Assembly (NCBI RefSeq): GCF_004006235.1 | Contig: NZ_CP034753.1 | Span: 3,038,001 to 3,102,000, forward strand | DNA: 64,000 nucleotides | Direction of reading: 5' to 3' | Source of the DNA: Agromyces sp. LHK192 | GTDB lineage: Bacteria > Actinomycetota > Actinomycetes > Actinomycetales > Microbacteriaceae | Part shown: piece after piece, positions 37,065 through 48,265 of the stretch | Numbering within the stretch: position 1 is the stretch's first letter | Layout of the letters: the number at the start of each line of letters is the position of its first letter | The notes under the pieces: model-generated | What the model was told of the DNA's origin: nothing | What the model saw: only the letters and a program-made list of their open reading frames with translations | Databases searched by the model: none | Program-made: the position numbers and the translations under genes

Positions 37065-38210
37065 TCAGGCCTGCGCCGCGCGAACGACCGCGACGAGCCG
37101 TCCGAACAGCGGATCCTCGCGCTCGAGCCCCATGACCTCGTGGACGATCTCGGGTGCCTCCGCCTGCCGCAGCAGCTGCTGGAGCTCGACGCTCTCGGGG
37201 TCCTCGGGCTCGTCGAACCGCAGCGCGGCGCCCACCGCCTCGAGCAGCGCGTCGACCTGGTCGCCTCGCCTGGCCAGGCGGACCGCCGGCTCGATGAACC
37301 GCTCCTTCCGCCCGAGCTTTCGCAGGGGCTGCCGGCCGACCCGGCCCACGGTGTCGGGCAGTTCCGGGTTGGCGAAGCGTTCGAGGATCCGCGCCCGGTA
37401 GGCCGCCTGCTCCTCGGGCGAGAACCCTCGCTCGGCGACGATCAGCGCCGACGTCTCCTCGAGCACCCGTTGCACGACCCCGGAGACCGTCGGGTCGGCG
37501 AGCGCGTCGCTGATGCGCTCGTGCCCGGCGAGGAATCCGAGGTACGCGATCGACGCATGCCCGGTGTTGACCGTGAACAGCTTGCGCTCGATGTACGGCG
37601 CCAGCTCGTCGACGAAGTGCGCACCGGGGATCGCGGGGGCGTGCTCGCCGAAGGGCGGCCGCTCGATCGCCCACTCGAAGAACGTCTCCACCGTCACGTC
37701 GAGGCCCGCCCCCTCGGGCTGCCCCGGCACGATGCGGTCCACCGCCGTGTTCGCGAACACGGCCCTCGGTGCGAGGTCGTGCCATTCCTCCGGCGTGACC
37801 AGCGCCACGATCTCGTCGCGCAGCAGGTCGGTCGCGTTGATCGCGTTCTCGCACGCCATCACGCCGAGCGGCGCGAGGCCGTCGGGTCGACGCCGGAGCG
37901 CCTCGAGCACGTGCGGTGCGATGTGGCGCAGCACGCGCGGCCCGACGGCCGTGGTCACGAGATCCGCTGCGGCGAGCTCCTCGACGAGCGCCGCGGCATC
38001 CGTCGCGCTGTCGATCGCGCGGAACCGGGTGACGCGGTGATCCCGCGCGCCCGCGCCGACCTCGTGCACGGTGTAGTCGTCGGCCTCGGCGAGCCGGGCG
38101 ATCAGCGCATGGTCGACGTCGGCGAACACGACCTCGTATCCCGCCTCGTGCAGCAGCAGCCCGACGAACCCGCGTCCGATGTTCCCCGCGCCGAAGTGCA
38201 CGGCGAGCAT
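37065..38210 (-). CDS. mtlD: mannitol-1-phosphate 5-dehydrogenase
   Basis: 381 aa. Oxidises mannitol-1-phosphate to fructose-6-phosphate with NAD. Rossmann motif [15 protein letters not shown] at the N-terminus, [20 protein letters not shown], and the catalytic [16 protein letters not shown] segment with the conserved Lys and His. The ATG shares one base with the mtlF stop (TGATG). Last gene of the mannitol operon. Confidence 0.96.
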   Translation of the reverse strand: MLAVHFGAGNIGRGFVGLLLHEAGYEVVFADVDHALIARLAEADDYTVHEVGAGARDHRVTRFRAIDSATDAAALVEELAAADLVTTAVGPRVLRHIAPHVLEALRRRPDGLAPLGVMACENAINATDLLRDEIVALVTPEEWHDLAPRAVFANTAVDRIVPGQPEGAGLDVTVETFFEWAIERPPFGEHAPAIPGAHFVDELAPYIERKLFTVNTGHASIAYLGFLAGHERISDALADPTVSGVVQRVLEETSALIVAERGFSPEEQAAYRARILERFANPELPDTVGRVGRQPLRKLGRKERFIEPAVRLARRGDQVDALLEAVGAALRFDEPEDPESVELQQLLRQAEAPEIVHEVMGLEREDPLFGRLVAVVRAAQA

Positions 38211-38647
38211 CAGCCGTTGACCTCCGAGAGCATCTCGACGAGGGCGTCCGCAGACGGAGCGTCGAGCAGGCGCTGCACCTCGTCCTCGTCGGAGAACACG
38301 ATCGCGATCTTCGAGAGGATCTCGAGGTGCTCGTCGCCGATGCCGGCGATGCCGACCACGAAGCGCGCCGGTTCGCCGCCCCAGTCCACGGGTTCGTCGT
38401 ACCGGATGAACGACAGCGCCGAACGCGAGATCGCGTCCTTCGCCTCGTTCGTACCGTGCGGGATCGCCAGCCCGTTGCCCATGTACGTCGAGACGGATGC
38501 TTCGCGCTCGAGCATCGCGTCGACGTATGCGGGCGAGACCGCCCCCGCGGCGACGAGGATCTCCCCCGCCTCGCGGATCGCGTCGTCGCGCGACGCCGCC
38601 GCCGGCCTGGTGCGGACGTCCCCGGGCGCGAGGATCTGTTCGGTCAT
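38210..38647 (-). CDS. mtlF: PTS mannitol EIIA component
   Basis: 145 aa. EIIA of the fructose-mannitol family; phosphorylated His64 lies in [13 protein letters not shown]. Takes the phosphate from HPr and passes it to the EIIB domain of MtlA. One-base overlaps with both mtlA and mtlD stops/starts show strict coupling. Confidence 0.95.
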   Translation of the reverse strand: MTEQILAPGDVRTRPAAASRDDAIREAGEILVAAGAVSPAYVDAMLEREASVSTYMGNGLAIPHGTNEAKDAISRSALSFIRYDEPVDWGGEPARFVVGIAGIGDEHLEILSKIAIVFSDEDEVQRLLDAPSADALVEMLSEVNG

Positions 38648-40176
38648 CAGCGGACTCCCTCCGATTCGAGCAGGTGCACGATCTCGTCGTACTTCGGCGA
38701 GTTCATGAAGTTCTCGACCGAGATGTGCAGCGCGGTCGGCGACTGCTGCTTCGCCCGGTCGGTGAGGTCGCGGTGCGTGACGACCAGGTCGATGTCGTCG
38801 GTCAGGTTCGCGATCGCGGCGTTGGTGACCGTCACCGAGTCGATGCCCGCCTTCTTGATCTTGTTCCGCAGGACCGTCGCGCCCATGGCGCTGGAACCCA
38901 TGCCCGCATCGCAGGCGAACACGATCGAGTGGATCGGCTTGTGCTCGAACGCCGCCTGCTCGCCCTCGTCGACGAGCGCCGCGCCCGCGGCGGCACCGTC
39001 GGCCTGCAGGTTGTGCAGCACGCCCGACTCCTTGCCCTTGTTGGCCTCGGTCTTCGCGATCGCCGCCGACAGGTCGCCCGCGCCGGCGGCAAGGTCGCGC
39101 TTGCGGCTGGCGCGCAGGATGATCGCGGAGATCACGAACGACACCGTGGCCGCGATGACGACCGAGAGGATGACCCCCACGTAGCTGTCGCTCGCGGTCT
39201 GGAGGAGCACCGCGATGATCGACCCGGGGGCGGCCGGCGCGCGGAGCCCCGACTGGAAGAGCACGTTCGTCGCGACTCCCGCCATGCCGCCGGCGATCGC
39301 CGCGAGCACCAGGATCGGCTTCATGAGCACGTACGGGAAGTAGATCTCGTGGATGCCGCCGAAGAACTGGATGATGATCGCGCCGGGTGCGCTCGCGCGT
39401 GCCGCCCCGATGCCGAAGATCGCGAACGCGAGCAGGATGCCCAGGCCCGGACCGGGGTTCGCCTCGATGAGGAAGAGGATCGACTTGCCCGTCTCCTCCG
39501 ACTGCTGGATCCCGAGCGGCGTGAACACGCCGTGGTTGATCGCGTTGTTCAGGAACAGGATCTTCCCCGGCTCCACCAGGATCGAGACGAGCGGCAGCAG
39601 GCCGGCGAGCACGAGCCAGTTGACGGCCGCCTCGAGCCCGTTGCTGAGCCCCTCGACCGCCGGCGCGAACGCGTAGAACCCCGCGAGCGCGAGCAGGAGG
39701 CCGAGGATGCCGGCGGAGAAGTTGTTCACCAGCATCTCGAAGCCGGCCTTGACCTTGCCCTCCCACAGCTTGTCGGCCTGCTTCATGAGCCACGCGGCGA
39801 GCGGGCCCATGATCATCGCGCCGATGAACATCGGGATGCCCGCGCCGACGATGACGCCCATGGTCGCGATCGTGCCCACGACGCCGCCTCGCGTGTCGTA
39901 GACCATGCGGCCGCCCTGGTTCGCGATGAGCAGGGGCAGCAGGTAGGTGATCATCGGCCCGACGAGGCCGGGGTATTCGTTGCCCGCGGCATCCGGGAAG
40001 CCGCCGAGTGCGGGGACGGGGAACGGCCCCGCCTCGATGAACAGCGCGGTGATGAATCCCCACGCGATGAACGCGGCGATGTTCGGCATGATCATGCCGC
40101 TGAGGAAGGTGCCGAAGCGCTGGACGGCGACGCGGGCTCCCCCGGGCCGCTTTGCCGTGTCGGACGTCGTTGTCAT
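38647..40176 (-). CDS. mtlA: PTS mannitol EIICB component
   Basis: 509 aa. EIIC membrane domain (about 1-345) beginning [22 protein letters not shown] and containing the [17 protein letters not shown] motif; a linker (about 350-410, Ala/Gly/Glu-rich); and the EIIB domain with the phospho-cysteine loop [13 protein letters not shown] (Cys422). EIIA is a separate gene, unlike E. coli MtlA. Transports and phosphorylates mannitol. Confidence 0.96.
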   Translation of the reverse strand: MTTTSDTAKRPGGARVAVQRFGTFLSGMIMPNIAAFIAWGFITALFIEAGPFPVPALGGFPDAAGNEYPGLVGPMITYLLPLLIANQGGRMVYDTRGGVVGTIATMGVIVGAGIPMFIGAMIMGPLAAWLMKQADKLWEGKVKAGFEMLVNNFSAGILGLLLALAGFYAFAPAVEGLSNGLEAAVNWLVLAGLLPLVSILVEPGKILFLNNAINHGVFTPLGIQQSEETGKSILFLIEANPGPGLGILLAFAIFGIGAARASAPGAIIIQFFGGIHEIYFPYVLMKPILVLAAIAGGMAGVATNVLFQSGLRAPAAPGSIIAVLLQTASDSYVGVILSVVIAATVSFVISAIILRASRKRDLAAGAGDLSAAIAKTEANKGKESGVLHNLQADGAAAGAALVDEGEQAAFEHKPIHSIVFACDAGMGSSAMGATVLRNKIKKAGIDSVTVTNAAIANLTDDIDLVVTHRDLTDRAKQQSPTALHISVENFMNSPKYDEIVHLLESEGVR

Positions 40177-40201
40177 GACAGGAGACCTCTCTCGGGACGG
40201 G

Positions 40202-41884
40202 TCACGGCACGACCTCGCGTGCCGCGGCTGCGGATTCGGCGGCCTCGCGGGCCGCCAGCTTGGCGGCGGCCGCTCCCTCAGCGGCCGACGCGGCCCTGGC
40301 GATCGCTCGTGCGTCGTCCAGGTCGTACCGCGCGAGGGAGGCGCGGACGTCTGCGAGTGCCGATGGCGACATCGACAGGCTGGTTGCGCCGAGGCCCACG
40401 AGGACGACGGCGAGCAGGGGGTCGGCAGCGGCCTCGCCGCAGATGCCGACGGGTTTGCCGGTCGCGGCGCCTGCGCGTCCGACCTCGGCGATGAGTTTCA
40501 GGACGGCCGGATGCCACGGGTCCTGCAGTGCGGTGACCGTGCCGAGCAGGCGGTCGGCGGCCATCGTGTACTGGGTCAGGTCGTTGGTGCCGATCGAGGC
40601 GAAGTCGGCGACCCCGAGGACGCGCTCCGCGAGCAGCGCCGCCGAGGGCACCTCGACCATGACGCCCACGGTCGCGATGCCGAGCTCGCGGGCGAGTTCG
40701 GTGAAGTACCGCGTCTCCTCGACCGTCGCGATCATCGGTGCCATCACCTGCAGGTCCGCCGACGTCGCCGCGTCGGCCGCGGCGAGCGCGGTCAGCTGCT
40801 CGCGCAGGATGACCTCAGAGTGCCGCAGCGCGCGGATGCCGCGGAGCCCGAGCGCGGGATTCTCCTCGTCGGCGTCGTTGAGGAACGACAGCGGCTTGTC
40901 GGCGCCGGCATCGAGCACGCGCACGACGACCTTGCGCCCCTCGAACGCGCCGAGGAGCTTCTCGTACTGCGCCTGTTGCTCGGTCACGCTCGGCGCGCGG
41001 TCGGCGTCGAGGAAGAGGAACTCGGTGCGGAACAGCCCGACGCCCTCCGCGCCGAGCGCGATGGCCTCGGTCGCGGCATCCGCCGACCCGAGGTTGGCCA
41101 GCAACGGCACCGCGGTTCCGTCGGCGAGCCGGCCCGGCGTCACGGGCGCCGACGCGGCGCGCTCCCGCGCGGCGATGCGCTCGCGCGCCTCGCCCACCTG
41201 CACGGTGGTGGGGTCGGCGACGACGAGGTCGCGTTCGGCGTCGACGATCACGGAGTCGCCGTCGGCCAACGAGCCGGCGCCCGCGGCGCCGACGACCGCG
41301 ACGATCGACTTCTCGCGCGCGAGGATCGCGGTGTGCGAGGTCGGGCCGCCGTCGATCGTCACGAGACCGAGCACGCGGTCGAGATCCAGGGTCGCGGTGT
41401 CGGCCGGCGCCAGGTCGCGCGCGACGAGCACGAACGGATACCCGGGATCCGGCACCCCGGGCGCCGGCAGCTTGAGCAGATGCGCGATCGTGCGCTGCGA
41501 CACGTCGTCGAGGTCGGCGGCGCGCTCGCCGAGGTATCCGCCCATGCCGGCCAGCAGTTCGCGGAACGCCGCGAACGCCTCGAACACGGCTCGTTCGGCG
41601 GTCTTGCCCTCACCGAGCCGCGCGGCGACGTCGTCGGCGAGCGTGACGTCCTCGGCCATCATGGCCTGCGCCTCGAGCACGTCCTTCGCCGCGCCGCCCG
41701 CCCGCGCCCCACGGCGCTGCAGGTCGTCGGCGACGAAGGCGAGCGATGCGCGCGCCCGCTCCTCCTCGCGTGCCGGGTCGAGGTGGCTCGGCCGGTCGAC
41801 CGGTTCGGGCAGCCGTTCGGCCATCCGCACCACCGGCCCGATCGCGACGCCCTGCCCGATGCCGGTGCCCTGGATCTCGTTCAC
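40202..41884 (-). CDS. ptsI: PTS enzyme I (PEP-protein phosphotransferase)
   Basis: 560 aa, normal length. His184 in GGPTSHTAILAR accepts phosphate from PEP; the PEP-binding barrel has GVGLFRTEFLFLD, LDAGADKPLSFL, MVEVPSAALLAE, FASIGTNDLTQYT and GICGEAAADP. The C-terminal Ala-rich helix is typical of actinobacteria. GTG 41884 has GGGAGGA upstream. As a general PTS component within the mannitol operon, its expression would be tied to mannitol unless it has another promoter. Confidence 0.96.
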   Translation of the reverse strand: MNEIQGTGIGQGVAIGPVVRMAERLPEPVDRPSHLDPAREEERARASLAFVADDLQRRGARAGGAAKDVLEAQAMMAEDVTLADDVAARLGEGKTAERAVFEAFAAFRELLAGMGGYLGERAADLDDVSQRTIAHLLKLPAPGVPDPGYPFVLVARDLAPADTATLDLDRVLGLVTIDGGPTSHTAILAREKSIVAVVGAAGAGSLADGDSVIVDAERDLVVADPTTVQVGEARERIAARERAASAPVTPGRLADGTAVPLLANLGSADAATEAIALGAEGVGLFRTEFLFLDADRAPSVTEQQAQYEKLLGAFEGRKVVVRVLDAGADKPLSFLNDADEENPALGLRGIRALRHSEVILREQLTALAAADAATSADLQVMAPMIATVEETRYFTELARELGIATVGVMVEVPSAALLAERVLGVADFASIGTNDLTQYTMAADRLLGTVTALQDPWHPAVLKLIAEVGRAGAATGKPVGICGEAAADPLLAVVLVGLGATSLSMSPSALADVRASLARYDLDDARAIARAASAAEGAAAAKLAAREAAESAAAAREVVP

Positions 41885-41926
41885 GCTGTCCTCCCGCTCG
41901 TCCGATCGGGAGACGGTCGGACGCCG

Positions 41927-42190
41927 CTAGCCGTCGTGGTCGGTGAGCAGGAGGTCGACCAGATCGTCGAGGACGCGCGCCTCGTCGCCCCCGTCGACGA
42001 CGAGGGTGACCTCGTCGCCGTGGTCGATGCCCTGCGCGATGACCGCGAGGATGCTGGCGGCGTTGACAGGTGCCCCGTCGCCCTTGGCGATGGTGACACT
42101 CGACCCCGAAGCGGCGACGGCCTGGGTGAAGAGCTTGGCCGGCCGGGCGTGCAGCCCGTGCGTCGATCCGATCCGAACTGTGCGTTCCAC
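41927..42190 (-). CDS. ptsH: PTS phosphocarrier HPr
   Basis: 87 aa. His14 in HGLHARPAKLF is the phosphorylation site; SSVTIAKG and ASILAVIAQGIDHGDEV complete the fold. Start is GTG 42190. Directly upstream of ptsI. Confidence 0.96.
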   Translation of the reverse strand: MERTVRIGSTHGLHARPAKLFTQAVAASGSSVTIAKGDGAPVNAASILAVIAQGIDHGDEVTLVVDGGDEARVLDDLVDLLLTDHDG

Positions 42191-42281
42191 GATGTCCCCG
42201 GTTCTCGTCGCTGGAGTCCGTCCCCCGATTCACCACCATAGCCCGCGCACCCCTGTCGGGGCACGCACGGCTCCGGCCCGG

Positions 42282-42590
42282 TCACGACCCCACCCCAGCT
42301 GACGAGATGGCGAGGTCGAGGGCTGCGCCGCCGTCGTCCGCCGCAGCGGACTCGGGCAGCATCGCGAACGGCACGGATGCCTCGGCCGCGAGCGTGCGGA
42401 TGCGTTCGGCGCTGCCCGCGAGATGCGCCCCCACGAGGAGCACGTCGGCGTCGGCGAGCGCGTCGGCGAGCGTCGACTCCGTGGCGGCCCGCGCGTCGAC
42501 CTGCAGTCCGCGTTCGCGTGCGCGCATACGCAGGCGATGGGCGACGAACGTGCTCGACGCGCCGGCGCCGCAGACCACGATGATGCGCAT
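42282..42590 (-). CDS. orphan PTS EIIB (lactose/cellobiose-type) subunit
   Basis: 102 aa. Starts IIVVCGAGASSTFVAHRL with the P-loop-like phospho-cysteine (Cys8) of the EIIB-Lac/Gat superfamily; then LADALADADVLLVGAHLAG. No EIIC or EIIA of the same family is nearby and MtlA already has its own EIIB, so this is an accessory or regulatory phosphoprotein. First gene of the minus-strand mannitol operon, 168 bp from the divergent mtlR. AGGGGGC precedes the ATG. Confidence 0.82.
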   Translation of the reverse strand: MRIIVVCGAGASSTFVAHRLRMRARERGLQVDARAATESTLADALADADVLLVGAHLAGSAERIRTLAAEASVPFAMLPESAAADDGGAALDLAISSAGVGS

Positions 42591-42757
42591 GCCGCCCCCT
42601 TCGCCGGTCGGTCCTCGTCGATCGCCCACGGCGTGCGCCGCGACGCATCCGATGATCCTCGTGCGACGCGGCGGCGGCCACCAGATTCGCTTCCGCCCGG
42701 GAGGAAATCGGCGTCGGATGCGGCGACACGGCGACGCCCGGATGGTTGACTGCTGTC

Positions 42758-44671
42758 GTGGCCGAGCGATGGCAGCGACTCCTCGATGAGCTCGCGCGCG
42801 CCGACGACTGGACGACGGCGTCGGAACTCGCGGACCGCCTCGGCGTGTCGACGCGCACCGTCCGCACCTGGGTGGCCCGCGCCAACGCCGACGGCCCGCT
42901 CGTGGCATCCGGCCCCGACGGCTATCGAGTGGACCTCGCGGCCCTCGCCCGCCGCGACCGCACGGACGACGGCGAGTCGGGCTTCGACCGTCCGGACGGG
43001 CGCACGGCCAGGATCATCCGGACGCTCGTCGACGCCGATGACGCCGACGTGCACGACCTCGCCGACGATCTCCACGTCAGCGGTTCCACGGTCGAGGCCG
43101 ACCTCTCGCGCGTGCGGGTTCGACTCGCGGACGGCCCGCTGCGGCTGGAGCGCAGCGGGGCACGGGTCGCGCTCCGCGGCCCCGAGCCGGCCAAGCGACG
43201 CCTCCTCGGGGACCTGCTGCGCGAGGAGACGCTCCGCGGACGGGTGGCCGTCGACGCGCTCCGACGACGGTTTCCCGAACTGCCCGGCTTCCGCACCGCG
43301 CTCGTCGACGGGCTCGCGAGCGCCGGGTACGCGCCGAACGGCTACGCACTCGACGACGTCCTGCTGCACATCGCGATCGCCGCGGACCGGGTCGACCGCG
43401 TCGGCGCGCTCGACGCCACCGAGCCACCCGACGCTCCCGAGTCGCCCGACGCCCTCGAGGCACCCGACGCCCTCGAGGCACCCGACGCCCTCGAGTCGCT
43501 GCTCGCCGCCCTCGTCGAACGCCATCTCGACGTGCGCCTGCCGCCGCCCGACCGGACCCACCTCGCTCGCCTGCTCCGGACCAGAGCCGCCACGGTGCAG
43601 TCCACCGCCGACGGTCCCGCCGCGTCGCCGCGAACCGCGCTCGTGCGCCGGATCGTCCGGCGGGCGGCATCCGAGTACCTCGTCGACCTCGACGACGAGC
43701 TGGTCGAACGGCTCGCGCTCCACGTCGACAACCTGGCCGCACGGTCGGCCGACCGGGCGTTCTCACGCAATCCGCTCACGGCGCAGATCAAGGCCGCGTA
43801 CCCGCTCGTCTACGAGCTCGGTGTGTATGTCGCCAGTGAGCTGTACCGCGCCGAGGGCATCCGCGTGAACGACGACGAGATCGCCTACCTCGCGATGCAC
43901 CTCGGCGCTCACGTCGAGCGTCGGCTCGCCGCCGACGACCGCATCCGCATCGCCGTCGTCGCACCCGAGTACCACGACCTGCGCGATCGACTGCGCGAAC
44001 GGGTGCAACGGGAACTCGGCGACACCGCGGGCGTCGTCTCGACGGACGACGACGCGGCAGCGACCGCCGACCTCGTCGTCGCGGTCGTGCCGCCTTCGGT
44101 CGCGACGGCCCGGCTGGTCCTGGTCTCGCCGCTGCCGACGTCGGCCGACCTGGAACGGGTGCGGCTCGAGGTCAACCGCCTTCGTGCGAGTCGCGCGACG
44201 GCGAGGCTCGCTGCCCGGCTGGCCGAACTGATCGAGCCGGGGTCGTTCGTCCGCGGCCTCCGAGGACGCGACCGCGAGGCGATCATCCGAATGCTCGGCG
44301 CCCGGCTCATCGCCGTCGACGCCATCGACCAGGCCTACGTCGACGGCGCGGTCGAGCGGGAGCGGATGTCGTCGACCGCGTTCGCGGAGCACCTCGCGGT
44401 GCCGCACGCGATGCGGATGTCGGCTGCGCGCACCGCGATCGCGATCGGCGTCGACGACGTCGCCGTCGACTGGGCGGGGACGCCCGTGCACCTCGTGGCG
44501 CTGATCGCGTTCGCCGACAGCGGGCGCGCCGAATTCCAGGAACTGTTCGACCAGTTCGTGCTGACGTTCGCCGATCGCGACAACGTCCTGCGGCTCGTCC
44601 ACGGCGCCGAAGACCACGCCGGCCTCGTCGCCGAACTGGCGCACCTCATGCACGCGGCGGAGGTCGGCTGA
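42758..44671 (+). CDS. mtlR: MtlR/BglG-type PRD transcriptional activator of the mannitol operon
   Basis: 637 aa from GTG 42758. Two N-terminal helix-turn-helix units (about 5-45 and 72-115), two PTS regulation domains (about 150-400, with histidines in VLLHIAIA, LALHVDNL and AYLAMHLGAHVE), a degenerate EIIB-like domain (about 390-475, no cysteine where the P-loop should be: IAVVAPEYHDL), and a C-terminal EIIA-like domain with His550 in LAVPHAMRM. PTS phosphorylation of these sites normally sets its activity. A repeat of four E-x-P-D-A-L hexads interrupts PRD1 (residues 222-245). No ribosome site; TTGACT lies 6 nt upstream, possibly leaderless. Confidence 0.9.
   Translation: MAERWQRLLDELARADDWTTASELADRLGVSTRTVRTWVARANADGPLVASGPDGYRVDLAALARRDRTDDGESGFDRPDGRTARIIRTLVDADDADVHDLADDLHVSGSTVEADLSRVRVRLADGPLRLERSGARVALRGPEPAKRRLLGDLLREETLRGRVAVDALRRRFPELPGFRTALVDGLASAGYAPNGYALDDVLLHIAIAADRVDRVGALDATEPPDAPESPDALEAPDALEAPDALESLLAALVERHLDVRLPPPDRTHLARLLRTRAATVQSTADGPAASPRTALVRRIVRRAASEYLVDLDDELVERLALHVDNLAARSADRAFSRNPLTAQIKAAYPLVYELGVYVASELYRAEGIRVNDDEIAYLAMHLGAHVERRLAADDRIRIAVVAPEYHDLRDRLRERVQRELGDTAGVVSTDDDAAATADLVVAVVPPSVATARLVLVSPLPTSADLERVRLEVNRLRASRATARLAARLAELIEPGSFVRGLRGRDREAIIRMLGARLIAVDAIDQAYVDGAVERERMSSTAFAEHLAVPHAMRMSAARTAIAIGVDDVAVDWAGTPVHLVALIAFADSGRAEFQELFDQFVLTFADRDNVLRLVHGAEDHAGLVAELAHLMHAAEVG
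43421..43492 (+). repeat. four 18-bp tandem repeats inside mtlR
   Basis: GAGGCACCCGACGCCCTC twice exactly (43457-43474, 43475-43492) and two diverged copies before; encodes E-(A/S/P)-P-D-A-(L/P). Confidence 0.85.
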
Positions 44672-44683
44672 GCGGTTCGGCTG

Positions 44684-45511
44684 CTACGGGATCGGAACGG
44701 GGACCACGCCGTAGGGGGCGAGCGCCGCCGCTCCCCCGTCCTCGGCGGTCAGCACCCAGACACCGTCGGCGTGCACGGCGACCGAGTGCTCGACGTGCGC
44801 GGCATCCGACCCGTCGCTCGTCGTGACCGTCCACTCGTCGTCGCGCACGAAGGTCTCGATCGCGCCGGCGACGATCATCGGCTCGATCGCGACGACGAGG
44901 CCCGGCTTCACCGCCGGGCTGCGACGGTCGACCCGGTAGTTGAAGACCGGCGGCTCCTCGTGCATCGTGCGGCCGATGCCGTGCCCGACGTAGTCGGTGA
45001 GGATGCCGAACTCGCCCTCCGCGCGCACCGCGTCCTCGATCGCCGCGCCGACGTCGTTGAGCTGCTTCGCGGAGGCGAGCGCCGCCACGCCGGTCCAGAG
45101 CGCATGCTCGGTGACCCTCGCGAGCTCCAGCCGCGCCGCGACGACCTCGGGACGCGTCGGATCCGGCAGGACCACCGTGAACGCCGAGTCGCCGTTCCAG
45201 CCGTCGACCTCCGCGCCGCCGTCGACCGACACGATGTCACCCGGTCGGAACGGCCGCTCGCCCGGGATGCCGTGCACGACGTCGTCGTCCACCGAGACGC
45301 ACAGCGTGTGCCGGTAGCCCGGCACCAGCTTGAAGTTCGAGCGACCGCCGTGGTCGGCGATCACGCGCTCGGCGGCCGCGTCGAGTTCGAGCGGCGTCGC
45401 GCCGACGACGAGCAGGCGACGCGCCTCAGCGAGCGCGGCGGCAGTCGCCGCGCCGGCCGCGCGCATCGCGCGCAGCTCGGCCGGCGTCTTGTAGATCGAC
45501 TTCCGGAACAC
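44684..45511 (-). CDS. map: methionine aminopeptidase, type I
   Basis: 275 aa. Removes N-terminal methionine. Metal ligands are visible in VSVDGGAEVDGWNGDSAFT (two Asp), VGHGIGRTMHEEP (His), AIEPMIV and EHSVAVH (Glu). GTG 45511. Ends 12 bp from mtlR in a tail-to-tail arrangement; in most actinobacteria infA would follow here, but the mannitol block intervenes. Confidence 0.96.
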   Translation of the reverse strand: MFRKSIYKTPAELRAMRAAGAATAAALAEARRLLVVGATPLELDAAAERVIADHGGRSNFKLVPGYRHTLCVSVDDDVVHGIPGERPFRPGDIVSVDGGAEVDGWNGDSAFTVVLPDPTRPEVVAARLELARVTEHALWTGVAALASAKQLNDVGAAIEDAVRAEGEFGILTDYVGHGIGRTMHEEPPVFNYRVDRRSPAVKPGLVVAIEPMIVAGAIETFVRDDEWTVTTSDGSDAAHVEHSVAVHADGVWVLTAEDGGAAALAPYGVVPVPIP

Positions 45512-45519
45512 GCCGGGCG

Positions 45520-46145
45520 TCAGGCCGCACCCGGGTGCGCCGGTACCATCCCGCGCACCGCGAGCGCCGCGAAGATGCGCTCCGTGACCTGGGCGAGGGT
45601 GCCGACACCGTCGATGCGGACGACCAGTCCGCGCGCGCGGTAGCCGTCCAGGATCGGGGCGGTCTCGCGCTCGTAGATCGCGAGGCGGTTCGAGATGACC
45701 TCTTCGGTGTCGTCCGTCCGGCCCTGCTCGATCGCGCGCTGCGTGAGCCGTGCGATCGACTCGGCGCGAGGCACCGCGAGCTCGATCACCGCGTCGAGCG
45801 CCTCGCCGCGACCCGCCAGGAACGCGTCGAGGTCGGCGACCTGGCCGCGGTTGCGCGGGTATCCGTCCAGCAGAAAGCCTGCGGCGGCGTCGGGCTGGCC
45901 GAGACGGTCGCGAACGAGTTCGCTGGTCAGCTCGTCCGGCACCAGGTCGCCCGCCTCGATGATGGCCTGCACGCGCTTGCCGAGCGGCGTTCCGCCCGAC
46001 ACGTTCGCCCGGAAGATGTCACCGGTCGCGACCTGCGGGATCCCGAACGCGTCCGCGACGACGATGCCCTGCGTGCCCTTGCCGGAGCCCTGCGGGCCGA
46101 CGATGAGGAGACGGGCGTGCGTCGTGGAAGCGGTGTCGGGAACGG

Positions 46146-46149
<4 letters not shown>
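45520..46149 (-). CDS. adk: adenylate kinase
   Basis: 209 aa. P-loop GPQGSGKGTQG near residue 18, NMP-binding TGDIFRANV, LDGYPRNRGQ, and a short LID, so it is the actinobacterial small form without the zinc domain. ATG 46149 overlaps the secY stop (ATGA). Confidence 0.96.
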
Positions 46150-47471
<1,322 letters not shown>

Positions 47472-47512
47472 TCGTCCTCCTGTAGCTCCGTCGTGGAGTC
47501 AGTCCATATGCG

Positions 47513-47568
47513 GCTCGAGCCTGTCGAGACCCCCGTGAATCATACGCGAGGTCCCGACAGGCTCGAAC
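47513..47568. repeat. REP-like inverted repeat between rplO and secY
   Basis: Arms GCTCGAGCCTGTCGAGACC (47513-47531) and GGTCCCGACAGGCTCGAAC (47550-47568) pair at 17 of 19 positions. The GAGCCTGTCGA core recurs at 57371-57383. It may attenuate transcription or be a dispersed element. Confidence 0.7.
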
Positions 47569-47587
47569 TCGAAGTGGTGCTGCGGTC

Positions 47588-48265
47588 TTACTGGACCGAG
47601 CCGCCCGCGGCCACGATCTTCTGCTCGGCGGAACCCGAGACCTTGTCGACCGTGACGTTGAGCTTGACCTGGATGTCGCCGTTGCCGAGCACCTTCACGC
47701 GCTCGTTCTTGCGGACGGCACCCTTGGCCACCAGGTCGGCGATGGTGACGTCGCCGCCCTTGGGGTAGAGCTCCGCGAGCTTCTCCAGGTTGACCACCTG
47801 GTACTCGACGCGGAACGGGTTCTTGAAGCCGCGGAGCTTCGGCGCACGCATGTGGTACGGAAGCTGGCCGCCCTCGAAGCCGGGGCGCACCGTGGTGCGG
47901 GCCTTCGAGCCCTTGGTGCCGCGACCGGCGGTCTTGCCCTTCGAGCCCTCACCGCGTCCGACGCGGGTCTTGTCCTTCTTGGCACCGGGCGCGGGGCGCA
48001 GGTGGTGCACCTTCAGGACCGGCTCGCGCTTCTCGGCGACGTCGGCCTTGTCCGCCTTCGCGGGGGCCTTCTTCGCCGGAGCCTTCTTGGCCGGAGCCTT
48101 CTCGGCGGCGGCGTCGTCGGCCTTCGCGGCAGCGGCCTTCGCCGGAGCCTTCTTCGCAGCGGCCTTGGGGGCCGCTTCCTTCTCGGCGGCGGGCTTCGCC
48201 GCGGCCTTCTTCGCAGGAGCCTTCTTCGGGGCTTCCGCGGCGGCGTCGATCTTCTCGTCAGCCAT
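47588..48265 (-). CDS. rplO: 50S ribosomal protein L15 with long Lys/Ala-rich N-terminal extension
   Basis: 225 aa versus about 145-150 usually. Residues 1-80 are nearly all Ala, Lys, Pro and Glu with [12 protein letters not shown] repeats, resembling histone H1-like tails; the L15 core starts at about 83 ([36 protein letters not shown]). ATG 48265 shares one base with the rpmD stop; no later start has a ribosome site, so the tail is likely translated. Confidence 0.95.
   Translation of the reverse strand: MADEKIDAAAEAPKKAPAKKAAAKPAAEKEAAPKAAAKKAPAKAAAAKADDAAAEKAPAKKAPAKKAPAKADKADVAEKREPVLKVHHLRPAPGAKKDKTRVGRGEGSKGKTAGRGTKGSKARTTVRPGFEGGQLPYHMRAPKLRGFKNPFRVEYQVVNLEKLAELYPKGGDVTIADLVAKGAVRKNERVKVLGNGDIQVKLNVTVDKVSGSAEQKIVAAGGSVQ

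Noticed and set aside
38497..42241. Long plus-strand frames opposite mtlA, ptsI and ptsH
   Set aside because: Composition typical of antisense frames; the opposite strand contains intact PTS proteins with all catalytic residues.
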